Below, piece after piece: positions 23,012 through 30,604 of a DNA stretch of 64,000 bases. The stretch is from assembly GCA_934552855.1 (NCBI GenBank), contig CAKTEU010000005.1:1-64000 (forward strand), in the 5' to 3' direction. A program made the translations under genes and the position numbers. Position 1 is the stretch's first letter, and every line of letters begins with the position of its first letter. This DNA is from an uncultured Eubacteriales bacterium. GTDB taxonomy: Bacteria; Bacillota; Clostridia; Oscillospirales; Acutalibacteraceae. The notes below the pieces were generated by a model, which saw only the letters and a program-made list of their open reading frames with translations, was not told the DNA's origin and did no database searches.

Positions 23012-25285
23012 TTAAAGTTTGTTTCTTATAATTTTTCCGCTGATTGTTTTCGGAAGATCTTCTCTAAATTCAACAATTCTCGGATATTTATACGGTGCAG
23101 TATGTGTTTTGACATAGGTCTGAATCTCTTTTTTGAGTTCATCCGTGCCTTCTGTTCCGTTTGTGAGAACAATGCAGGCCTTTACAACCTGTCCTCTGAC
23201 TTCATCCGGAGCAGCGCAAACACCGCATTCAAGAACATAAGGAAGTTCCATGATAACGTTTTCAATCTCGAACGGTCCAATGCGATAGCCGGAGGATTTA
23301 ATAACATCGTCTACGCGGCTGACATACCAAAAGTAACCGTCCTCATCACGCCACGCAACGTCTCCTGTGTGATACATTCCGTCGTGCCATGCTTCCTTGG
23401 TCTGTTCTTCGTCGTTATAATAGCCCATAAAGAGTCCGCAGGGAACGGCTTTATCGGTTCTGACAACGATTTCGCCCGGTTCACCGTTCTTAACTTTGTT
23501 TCCGTCGGTGTCAACAAGGTCGATGTCATAGGTCGGAACAGCCTTGCCCATTGCGCCGGGCTTCGGCCGGGTTCCGTAAAGATTGGCGATTGTGAGAGTT
23601 GTTTCGGTTTGACCGAAGCCTTCCATAATTGTGAGTCCGGTTGCTTTTTTGAATTGATTGAATACTTCGGGGTTAAGTGCCTCACCAGCGGTTGTTGCAT
23701 ACTTGATTGAAGAAAGATCATATGCGGAAAGATCCTGCTTGATGAACATTCTGTACATTGTCGGCGGTGCACAGAAGGTTGTGATGTTGTACTTTTTGAA
23801 CATCGGAAGAATCTCCGAAGCATCAAAACGATCAAAATCATAAGTAAATACTGCGCCTTCACACATCCATTGGCCGTAAAGTTTTCCCCAAAGAGCCTTG
23901 CCCCAGCCTGTATCGGAAATTGTGAAGTGAAGTCCGTCCTCGTGAATATAATGCCAATACTTCGCTGTGATGTAGTGGCCGAGTGCGTATTTATAGTTAT
24001 GGCAGGCAATTTTTGGATAACCTGTTGTTCCGGAAGTAAAGAACATGAGCATCGGGTCTGCACCGCAGGCTGTTTCCTCGGTTCTCGGAAAGTAGCCTCT
24101 AAACATTGAATATTCTTCATCAAAATTGTGCCAGCCTTCACGGTTTCCGCCAACGAGTATTTTAACCTGAAGTTCACCGTAATTTGCTGCGGCAGCATCA
24201 ACATGATCGGGAGTATTGTCATCAGCAGTGCAGACCACTGCTTTGACATGAGCAGCTTTGAAGCGGTATTCAAAATCATGTTCAAGAAGCTGATGGGTTG
24301 CGGGAATTGCGATTGCGCCGAGTTTGTGAAGAGCAAGAATGGTGAACCAGAACTGATAATGGCGTTTAAGAACAACCATAACCTTGTCACCCTTTTTAAT
24401 ACCGAGGCTCTTAAGATAATTTGCAGTTCTTGCCGAAGCATGCTTCATATCCCTAAAAGTGAATCGGCGTTCGGTCTTATCTTTTGAAACATGGAGCATT
24501 GCAAGCTTATTCGGGGTCTTATCGGCAATTGCGTCAACAACGTCATAAGCGAAGTTAAAGCTGTCCTCGTTTTTAAACTTCATCGAAACAAGTCTGCCTT
24601 CGTAATCTTCGGTTGCTTCAACAAAGTTTTCAACGGCAAGCGGTGCTTTTGCGGTACGGGCTTCAACAACGGTTTTTTGAATTGCTTTTTCGTCAACCTT
24701 TTCGTCGCCGGAAATTACGACTGCAAGGAAAAGGCAGTCCTTTCCGTTCATTGCAATCATGCCGTGAGGAGTCGAGCTTTTATAATAAATGCTGTCGCCC
24801 TCTTCAAGAACTTCGGTGTGGTCACCGACTCTGACTTTGAGCGTACCGCTCAAAACAAGGTCAAATTCCTGACCGCCGTGGGTTGTTGTGTGTATCTCCT
24901 TATTTTGAAGTTCTTCGGAATATTCATATTTTACCCAATATGGTTCTGCAAGCTTGTTTCTGAAAAGCGGTGCCAAGTTGCTGATTTCGATTCCGTGTTC
25001 TTTTGCGGTTCTTGTTCCCTGTCCCTTCCTTGTTACGGTGTATGAAGAAAGGTGGGCACTGTGACCTTCAAGGATATCGGTGATTCCGATTCCGAAAGCG
25101 AGGGCGCATTTGTGAATGAATGTGAACGGAAGATCAATTTTGCCGGATTCATAAAGTGAATATGTTTCGGCGGTGAGATTTGTTTTATCTGCCATTTCAT
25201 CAACCGAAAAGCCGATAATCTCACGCATTTCACGGATTCTTTCGGCGATGAGTCTGACTTCGTCTGTAAGGCCTGTGTTTTGCAT
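23012..25285 (-). CDS. HTH-cupin-acyl-CoA synthetase fusion, copy 2
   Basis: The 757-residue paralog has the same order: XRE helix-turn-helix (RIREMREIIGFSVDEMA, residues 15-60), cupin (GDSIYYKSSTPHGMIAM) and AMP-forming acyl-CoA synthetase (FFTSGTTGYPK, GFGQTETT, PKTISGKIIRNKL). It is very similar to copy 1 throughout, so the pair arose by duplication, and probably differs in acyl substrate. It has its own T-box leader and promoter. Any read-through would reach T-box 1. AMP-forming synthetases spend two ATP equivalents, as expected for assimilation rather than energy gain. GGAGGTAAAA precedes the ATG. Confidence 0.88.
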   Translation of the reverse strand: MQNTGLTDEVRLIAERIREMREIIGFSVDEMADKTNLTAETYSLYESGKIDLPFTFIHKCALAFGIGITDILEGHSAHLSSYTVTRKGQGTRTAKEHGIEISNLAPLFRNKLAEPYWVKYEYSEELQNKEIHTTTHGGQEFDLVLSGTLKVRVGDHTEVLEEGDSIYYKSSTPHGMIAMNGKDCLFLAVVISGDEKVDEKAIQKTVVEARTAKAPLAVENFVEATEDYEGRLVSMKFKNEDSFNFAYDVVDAIADKTPNKLAMLHVSKDKTERRFTFRDMKHASARTANYLKSLGIKKGDKVMVVLKRHYQFWFTILALHKLGAIAIPATHQLLEHDFEYRFKAAHVKAVVCTADDNTPDHVDAAAANYGELQVKILVGGNREGWHNFDEEYSMFRGYFPRTEETACGADPMLMFFTSGTTGYPKIACHNYKYALGHYITAKYWHYIHEDGLHFTISDTGWGKALWGKLYGQWMCEGAVFTYDFDRFDASEILPMFKKYNITTFCAPPTMYRMFIKQDLSAYDLSSIKYATTAGEALNPEVFNQFKKATGLTIMEGFGQTETTLTIANLYGTRPKPGAMGKAVPTYDIDLVDTDGNKVKNGEPGEIVVRTDKAVPCGLFMGYYNDEEQTKEAWHDGMYHTGDVAWRDEDGYFWYVSRVDDVIKSSGYRIGPFEIENVIMELPYVLECGVCAAPDEVRGQVVKACIVLTNGTEGTDELKKEIQTYVKTHTAPYKYPRIVEFREDLPKTISGKIIRNKL

Positions 25286-25373
25286 TGTTTTTTACCTCCG
25301 AAAAAATTTATTATCATCTTATGGTATACTCAAGACCCTTCGGTCTTATTTAAAAGCATTTTCATTTTGAGAC

Positions 25374-25706
25374 AAAACAAAAAGCCCGTCTCAAAGAATT
25401 CCTTTGAGACGAGCGTAATTTCTTACTGCCCGCGGTACCACTCAAATTGCGGTTAAAAACCGCCGCTCTTCGGACTCAAGCAAGTCCCTATGCATTAACG
25501 CAGCAATCACGGAAAACGCCTACTAGCCTTCAAAAAAAGCTTTCGGGTTTCAGCTCGGAAGCGATGGGAACTGAGAAAAGTTAGTATCGGGCTTTCACCA
25601 AACCCCGACTCGCTGAAAAAACCGGATTCTCTTCCGTTCTTCGTCATAGCCTTTAAATGTAATCAACCGCAAAAGCGGCCGATGACCGAGTAATGTTCAA
25701 TTGTTG
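25374..25706 (-). promoter_or_regulatory. T-box riboswitch (leader 2), candidate Ile specifier
   Basis: The T-box core GAGTGGTACCGCGGG is at 25443-25429 on the minus strand. Stem I starts with GACGAAGA and has AGCGAGTCGGGG and TTTGGTGAAAGCCCG. The terminator GCTCGTCTCAAAG / CTTTGAGACGGGC plus TTTTT is at 25414-25384. Before the closing CTTCCGAG, ATC (25565-25563) is the best-placed specifier codon, meaning isoleucine; CTC a little upstream (Leu) is the alternative. The specifier call was made by eye. Confidence 0.92.
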
Positions 25707-25711
25707 TTCAC

Positions 25712-25740
25712 AGTGTATCACCGAAAAAAATGTTTGTCAA
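25712..25740 (-). promoter_or_regulatory. Promoter of T-box leader 2
   Basis: Minus strand TTGACA, 17-base spacer, TACACT. Confidence 0.75.
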
Positions 25741-25788
25741 TAGGTTTTGAAAAAACTTTTTAATTCTTTTCGGCAAAAGCGTTAAAAA

Positions 25789-26052
25789 TTATTCGGCGAA
25801 ACCGGATTCAACAAGCTTGACCAAAGCTTCAACGGCCTGTTCTTCGTCCGGACCTCCGGCAATGATGCGGATATCGGTTCCACCCATGATTCCAAGTGAG
25901 AGAACGCCAAGAAGGCTCTTTGCATTGACTCTTCTTTCTTCCTTTTCAACCCAAATTGAAGATTTAAACTCGTTGGCTTTTTGAATAAAGAAAGTAGCCG
26001 GACGAGCGTGAAGACCAACCTGATTTTGAACTTTTACATCTTTAACAAACAT
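25789..26052 (-). CDS. ptsH: HPr, phosphocarrier protein of the PTS
   Basis: HPr carries phosphate from enzyme I to sugar permeases and, in Firmicutes, serves carbon catabolite control. From ATG at 26052 the protein has 87 residues, with the active His15 in GLHARPA and the regulatory Ser46 in NAKSLLGVLSLG, both at canonical positions. So it is a true HPr, not Crh, which lacks His15. GGGAGA lies before this start; the longer frame to 26073 is not needed. It is a single-gene unit here, away from ptsI. Confidence 0.92.
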   Translation of the reverse strand: MFVKDVKVQNQVGLHARPATFFIQKANEFKSSIWVEKEERRVNAKSLLGVLSLGIMGGTDIRIIAGGPDEEQAVEALVKLVESGFAE

Positions 26053-26112
26053 AATATAAAATCTCCCACGCACAATATTTGATATCTAATATCAATTCAT
26101 GATTACCCATGT

Positions 26113-26140
26113 ATTATACCACAAAACTAATCTTCGTCAA
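26113..26140 (-). promoter_or_regulatory. Promoter of ptsH
   Basis: Minus strand TTGACG, 16-base spacer, TATAAT. The remaining 218 bases up to trmD (26141-26358) are AT-rich and show no gene or clear element. Confidence 0.65.
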
Positions 26141-26358
26141 CAGTAAAAATGACGTAAAACGCCCAATTTTGAACTTTTTGGCTGCAAGCCTAAATGTTGA
26201 GTAAATTGAAAGCCCATTTTTGTGCATTTCAACCATAAAAATTTTGCTTTTCAATGCATTGTGCACAATTTAACTTTTCTTTATTCGTCAAAACAGACTT
26301 TTTTCGACTTAATCGGATAGTTCTTTGATTAATATTGTTAGTCAAAATTACCAAAATA

Positions 26359-27105
26359 TTAATTTTTATTGTCAAGCTGATTTTTGAGTGAGGCAAGAAA
26401 AGCTTTATCTTTTTTTGAAAGCACGGCCTTTTCAAGCATATCAGAGCGGCGAAGAAAAGTTCTTTCAATTGCTTTTTCACGGCGGAACTTTTCAATGTTT
26501 GCGTGATGCCCCGATAACAGTATATCCGGAACCGCCCTGCCATGCCACACCGGCGGCCTTGTATACTGCGGATATTCAAGAAGAGACGAATAATGGCTTT
26601 CTTCAGTGAAGCATTCTTCATTTGAAAGCACGCCCGGAATCATTCTTGAAACGCTGTCGGCAACAATCAGTGCCGGCAATTCTCCTCCGGTGAGAACATA
26701 ATCACCGACAGAAATTTCTTCGTCAACAATTTCTTCAATTATACGCTCGTCAATTCCCTCATAGTGACCGCAAAGCAATGCTATGTTATCCATTTTTGAA
26801 AGTTCACGAACCTTATTCTGCGTCAGCGTTGTCCCTTGCGGAGACATATATATAAGATGAACTTTTTTCCCGACTTCTTCGCAAAGTGCTTTATAACAAT
26901 CATAAATCGGCTGAACACCCATAATCATACCCATTCCGCCGCCGTAAGGCGCATCGTCGACACGTCGATGTTTATCGGTTGAATAATCACGGATTTGACG
27001 GCAATTGATTTCAACAAGGCCTTCCCTTCTCGCTCTGCCAACAATGCTTTCACAAAGCACACTTTCGCACATTTCCGGAAAAAGGGTCAGTATATCAATC
27101 CTCAT
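26359..27105 (-). CDS. trmD: tRNA (guanine-37-N1)-methyltransferase
   Basis: TrmD methylates G37 next to the anticodon of tRNAs that read CNN codons and prevents frameshifting. The 248-residue SPOUT enzyme starts MRIDILTLFPEM and has DDAPYGGGMGMIM, LLCGHYEGIDERI, the knot motif ISVGDYVLTGGELPALI and RPPVWHGRAVPDILLSGHH. ATG at 27105 overlaps the end of rimM by 11 bases. The pair is the remains of the usual rpsP-rimM-trmD-rplS cluster; the ribosomal protein genes are not beside it. Confidence 0.95.
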   Translation of the reverse strand: MRIDILTLFPEMCESVLCESIVGRARREGLVEINCRQIRDYSTDKHRRVDDAPYGGGMGMIMGVQPIYDCYKALCEEVGKKVHLIYMSPQGTTLTQNKVRELSKMDNIALLCGHYEGIDERIIEEIVDEEISVGDYVLTGGELPALIVADSVSRMIPGVLSNEECFTEESHYSSLLEYPQYTRPPVWHGRAVPDILLSGHHANIEKFRREKAIERTFLRRSDMLEKAVLSKKDKAFLASLKNQLDNKN

Positions 27106-27616
27106 CGTCAAAAATCCCCCTGAGCGGTCTGATTTTTACCGTTTCGTTTTCAACGTCGGTTTCAATGACAACGGGCGGTATTGCAGGAAGAAGATATTCT
27201 TTTCCTTTTTCGTCCTTAACATACCAAACATCGTTTGCGCCGGTTTCGCTAACGTCGCAAAGTGTTCCGTAAACGATTGATTCATCATCGGCATCAATAA
27301 CCTTACAACCAATAAGATCTTGAATAAAGAACCTTCCTTTGGGAAGTCTTGCATCGTTCCTGTCCATATAAAGGACACGATTGCGCATAAGGTTTGCTTT
27401 ATCGATACTGTCAACACCCTCAAGCATAAGAATGACAATATTTCCGTGCGGACGACAGGAAAGGACTTTTACTGCCTTTTCGCCGTTTTTATCGTAGTAC
27501 AGCGTTTTAAAGCGTTTGAAAAAATCGGGGCTGTCGCACCACGGATCAACACGAACCTCACCCTTGATTCCGTGAGTACTGACAACTTTTCCGATTTCAA
27601 GATACTTTTTAAGCAT
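27095..27616 (-). CDS. rimM: 16S rRNA processing protein RimM
   Basis: RimM binds S19 and helps mature the head of the 30S subunit. The protein has 173 residues from ATG at 27616, where the family consensus begins (KYLEIGKVVSTHGIKGEVRV). It contains an N-terminal beta-barrel and a PRC-barrel part (DLIGCKVID...YGTLCDVSETGANDVWYV), and ends RPLRGIFDDED. No strong ribosome site precedes this ATG; TTG starts up to 27652 are possible. It is translationally coupled to trmD. Confidence 0.9.
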   Translation of the reverse strand: MLKKYLEIGKVVSTHGIKGEVRVDPWCDSPDFFKRFKTLYYDKNGEKAVKVLSCRPHGNIVILMLEGVDSIDKANLMRNRVLYMDRNDARLPKGRFFIQDLIGCKVIDADDESIVYGTLCDVSETGANDVWYVKDEKGKEYLLPAIPPVVIETDVENETVKIRPLRGIFDDED

Positions 27617-27672
27617 ATTTTTGTTCAGCGGCAAAAATGCCGTTCCTTTCAACTTTTATATTAAAATAACAA

Positions 27673-27694
27673 AGGCAGACCGAAAAGTCTGCCT
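27673..27694 (-). terminator. Terminator of the 43-residue peptide gene
   Basis: Minus strand AGGCAGAC-TTTTCG-GTCTGCCT followed by TTGTTATTTT. Confidence 0.8.
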
Positions 27695-27720
27695 CTGAAA
27701 ATTCAGTGACGGTTAATAAA

Positions 27721-27852
27721 TCAGTTGTTTGCGGTAGGATCAACAATCCAATCCTCGTTAACATCCGTGCCGGTAATGTGGCAAAGGAATCTGTAAAGAT
27801 AGTTCCACATATCAATAAGGATAATTTCAATCTGTTTAAGAGCGTCTTTCAT
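27721..27852 (-). CDS. Small leaderless peptide (43 aa)
   Basis: It starts MKDALKQIEIILIDMWNYLY and ends VDPTANN. The N-terminal half is an amphipathic helix like the peptides at 113-3184; the C-terminal half (CHITGTDVNEDWIV) is polar and acidic. AGGAGG stands before the ATG, and a strong promoter (27888-27916) and terminator (27673-27694) frame it, so it is very likely expressed. The promoter lacks the spacer element of the first peptide group. It lies just after the secreted phosphoesterase gene. The function is unknown. Confidence 0.65.
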   Translation of the reverse strand: MKDALKQIEIILIDMWNYLYRFLCHITGTDVNEDWIVDPTANN

Positions 27853-27887
27853 TGGTTTTTCCTCCTGTAAAAATTATTTATACTCGG

Positions 27888-27916
27888 ATTATACACCAAG
27901 GCGGCAAAATTTTCAA
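27888..27916 (-). promoter_or_regulatory. Promoter of the 43-residue peptide gene
   Basis: Minus strand TTGAAA, 17-base spacer, TATAAT. Confidence 0.75.
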
Positions 27917-27944
27917 CTGTTATGTTCATAATTTATGCAAAAAA

Positions 27945-27968
27945 TCCGGCAATCGTCTGACCGCCGGA
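27945..27968 (-). terminator. Terminator of the secreted phosphoesterase gene
   Basis: Minus strand TCCGGC, 12-base loop, GCCGGA followed by TTTTTT. Confidence 0.75.
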
Positions 27969-27975
27969 AATTTTT

Positions 27976-29688
27976 TCATTTACCTGTTACAATTCCCATG
28001 ATATTAACAAGATACTTCATAAGCTTAACAACAAAATCAACGAACTGTTTAAGAATATTGATGATGTTTTCCATGCCGAGATCTTTATTGACAGTTCCAT
28101 ATGCGGGAAGGTCAACATTTTTGTCACCGGGTGCTGTATCAACCATAATACTGTCAAGAACAGGCTTAAGAATTGCTTCGGTTACGGCAACGGCAAAATC
28201 ACCGTTTGACTTGTGACTGAAAACAAGCTCTTTAAGGTTGATTCCGAGCTTTGACGGATCAACACCAATAAGCTTAAACACAGCATTGAAAACGGCAAAT
28301 TTGAGATCGTTCGGAACACCTTCAAACGCATATGCAAGCAGAACGGAAACACACTTGACGGCAAGCTTCATTTCAATGCTGTCACCGGCAAAGTTTTCGT
28401 CACCGCTGAAGTGTGCTTTCATAATCACCATTGCAGTATCAAAACCGGTCTTGTAATCGCTTTTCGGAATTGAAATTCCATATGTTTTTGCAACGGCCTC
28501 AACACTGTCTTTTTCACCGTAAAGCGGAGCGAATATGAGTGACCTAGCCCTTTTGCAAAGTCCGTCAAGCGTATCATGAACAACCGCATCCTTGACCTTG
28601 ATAAGTTCGCAAAGGTTATCCGCATTTACAAAATAGTTCACGGCATATCTGCAGGTTTCGTCAAAAACTTCGTTTGCATATGCCGGAAGATTTGTTGTAA
28701 GCATTTTAAGGGCTTTATCGTTGTGACCCTTTGCAATAAGAGAAGTATCGTGAATTTTTGTTACTGACTTTGTTTCAACGCTGACTTTTTCATCGGAGAA
28801 TGAAACAAGGCGATACTCAATAGGATAAACAAGAAGCGACGGAGCGGAAAGGTCATATATTTCATTTCCGAGAGCACTTGTGCGCATAGCTATATCGCCA
28901 ACGTGTTTATGTCCGGTAAAAACATACTTAATTCCGGCATCGGCAAACTTTGCCGAAACCTGACGCCAGTTTTCAACAACAAAAGCAGTAAGAAGCTCAT
29001 GAAGCGGAAAATGAGACATAATCGGGTGGTGCATCATTGCAATGACCTTTTTTCCTCTTGCCTGAGCAGCAGCTGTCTGTTCAAAAATCCATGCATAAAG
29101 TTCATCTGTCATACCGTCACGGGTTTTTCCGGGAAGGTTTGAGTCGATTGCAATAAGAGTATATTCATCGTCAAGGTCAACTGCGTAAGAGCAGGTGTTT
29201 TTATCCTGAACATATGACTGTGCAAAGCCCATATTATAATACGTTTGGCGGAAAAATTCAACTCCCTCGCCTGCCATGTCATAGTAGTCATGGTTGCCGG
29301 GAATTACATAGATAGGAACCCCGTGCTTTTTCTGAAATGCATCAAGATATGCGGCAAGCTTCTTGTGCTGTTCGGCGGTGCCTTTGTTTGTGAGATCGCC
29401 GGTGATAAGAATATACTTTGCGCCGTTTTCGATTGCTTCAAGCATAAACGAATCAACAACGCCGTACGATTCATCGTTAAGACTTGCAAACATACCTTTG
29501 TTTCCGTACATTCCGTCACCGTTAATATCGTTGATTTTTTCGGCTTCAATTGTGTGGATATCGCTTGCAACAGCAACTTTCAGCGGAGTTTTCTTGGCTG
29601 TATCGACTGCGCCGGCACAAACGGCAAAGCATGATACTGCTATAAGTGCAGCAAGAAATACGCTGAGAAATTTTTTGAATGTTTTCAT
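27976..29688 (-). CDS. Secreted calcineurin-like phosphoesterase with amphipathic tail
   Basis: The 570-residue protein starts with a signal peptide (KFLSVFLAALIAVSCFAVCA, cleavage near CAGA). The metallophosphoesterase motifs follow: ASDIHT, TGDLTNKG, PGNHDYYD, MHHPIM and TGHKHVGD, a complete two-metal site. The region after about residue 300 is helical and unassigned. The last 30 residues (ENIINILKQFVDFVVKLMKY, then LVNIMGIVTGK) form an amphipathic helix like the free peptides. No cell-wall anchor is seen. AAAGGAG precedes the ATG. It acts outside the membrane, on an unknown phosphate ester. Confidence 0.82.
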   Translation of the reverse strand: MKTFKKFLSVFLAALIAVSCFAVCAGAVDTAKKTPLKVAVASDIHTIEAEKINDINGDGMYGNKGMFASLNDESYGVVDSFMLEAIENGAKYILITGDLTNKGTAEQHKKLAAYLDAFQKKHGVPIYVIPGNHDYYDMAGEGVEFFRQTYYNMGFAQSYVQDKNTCSYAVDLDDEYTLIAIDSNLPGKTRDGMTDELYAWIFEQTAAAQARGKKVIAMMHHPIMSHFPLHELLTAFVVENWRQVSAKFADAGIKYVFTGHKHVGDIAMRTSALGNEIYDLSAPSLLVYPIEYRLVSFSDEKVSVETKSVTKIHDTSLIAKGHNDKALKMLTTNLPAYANEVFDETCRYAVNYFVNADNLCELIKVKDAVVHDTLDGLCKRARSLIFAPLYGEKDSVEAVAKTYGISIPKSDYKTGFDTAMVIMKAHFSGDENFAGDSIEMKLAVKCVSVLLAYAFEGVPNDLKFAVFNAVFKLIGVDPSKLGINLKELVFSHKSNGDFAVAVTEAILKPVLDSIMVDTAPGDKNVDLPAYGTVNKDLGMENIINILKQFVDFVVKLMKYLVNIMGIVTGK

Positions 29689-29865
29689 TGTATTACTACT
29701 CCTTTCGACTTTTGTCGCTTATTCATTCTAACATACAATTCACAAAAACAACAGAGTTTTAATCAAATTTAATAAGAATATTTTAAATGTTCTATATAAT
29801 CTTCACAAAAAACACTTCATAACAGCTTGGCAGATTTGCAAAATAAAATCGTTCGGTTTTTTTTA

Positions 29866-30373
29866 CGGCCTAAATTCCCCACGAATTATCACATACAAAA
29901 TCAGTACTAACCTCAAGTTCAGCGAATAAATTGCGAACGGTTTTTGTGAGCGGATTGATAATTCTCGGCTTTGCTTTTGTGTGTGCATCAAAAATTTTGA
30001 TTTTGTCAAGCTCAAGAATCAGCTTTTTGTGCGTGATTTCGGTATCGGATACCCGGTTTTGAATATATGATTTCACTATCAATGCGATAAATGCTGCGAA
30101 TATCTTTCCGTTCAGGGTCTCCGAAGTGTGAGTTCTTGCCCGTTTAAAGTCAAGCTCGTTTTTCAAATCATCAAAGCTCTTTTCTATTACATCTCGACGA
30201 CGGTACAGCTTCAATATCTGTGCCGTTGTTTTTTTGAAATCCGTTTCCTTGCTTTGTATGTGTCTATTACATCATACATCACCAAAAAAATCAAGGGCGT
30301 TTTTGGTCTCCTCCTTGGCGGTATGTGACAATTTTCGGGGGGGTTAGGACACCCCAACTATTGACAGAGAGCC
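29866..30373 (-). mobile_element. Degenerate IS1634/IS4-like insertion sequence remnant
   Basis: It contains the C-terminal part of a DDE transposase and, at 30351-30373, the terminal sequence that also occurs at 47-69. At about 510 bases it is far too short for an intact element. The left end directly abuts the T-run of the terminator after the initiator tRNA gene. The family name rests on the motif YRRRDVIEKSFDDLKNEL and the end VCDNSWGI, recalled as typical of the group. Confidence 0.75.
29870..30316 (-). pseudogene. Transposase, C-terminal fragment
   Basis: The frame reads LKLYRRRDVIEKSFDDLKNE (catalytic Glu region of the DDE fold), then RARTHTSETLNGKIFAAFIA and ends CDNSWGI. The N-terminal and central catalytic parts are missing. 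The same frame continues upstream (SKETDFKKTTAQI) until an in-frame TGA at 30274-30272, beyond which 14 more codons run back to 30316. It cannot encode an active transposase. Confidence 0.8.
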
Positions 30374-30378
30374 AAAAA

Positions 30379-30401
30379 AGAACCGCCTAAAAGCGGTTCT
30401 T
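30379..30401 (-). terminator. Terminator of the initiator tRNA gene
   Basis: Minus strand AAGAACCGC-TTTTA-GGCGGTTCTT followed by TTTT. It starts just 4 bases after the CCA end. Confidence 0.85.
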
Positions 30402-30405
30402 AATA

Positions 30406-30482
30406 TGGTTGCGGAGACAGGATTTGAACCTGCAACCTCCGGGTTATGAGCCCGACGAGCTACCGGATTGCTCTACTCCGCG
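30406..30482 (-). tRNA. Initiator tRNA-fMet (anticodon CAU)
   Basis: The 77-base cloverleaf includes the encoded CCA. The acceptor stem CGCGGAG / CTCCGCA leaves the first pair as a C-A mismatch, and the anticodon stem TCGGG-CTCATAA-CCCGG has three consecutive G-C pairs. Both features mark the initiator, not the elongator. The T loop reads TTCAAAT. It is a single tRNA with its own promoter and terminator. Confidence 0.96.
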
Positions 30483-30509
30483 ATATCTGACTTTCCCAAG
30501 TGCTTCGTT

Positions 30510-30538
30510 ATTATATACTAAGCACAGGAAAAAGTCAA
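30510..30538 (-). promoter_or_regulatory. Promoter of the initiator tRNA
   Basis: Minus strand TTGACT, 17-base spacer, TATAAT. Confidence 0.8.
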
Positions 30539-30604
30539 GGGTTTTTCAATTATTTTATAAATTATTTTGGTAAAGTCGGTTTTTATTACGTCATCTAAAA
30601 ATAC

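Noticed and set aside
30128..30328. Plus-strand frame opposite the transposase remnant
   Set aside because: It is the complement of the DDE transposase fragment and has no ribosome site.
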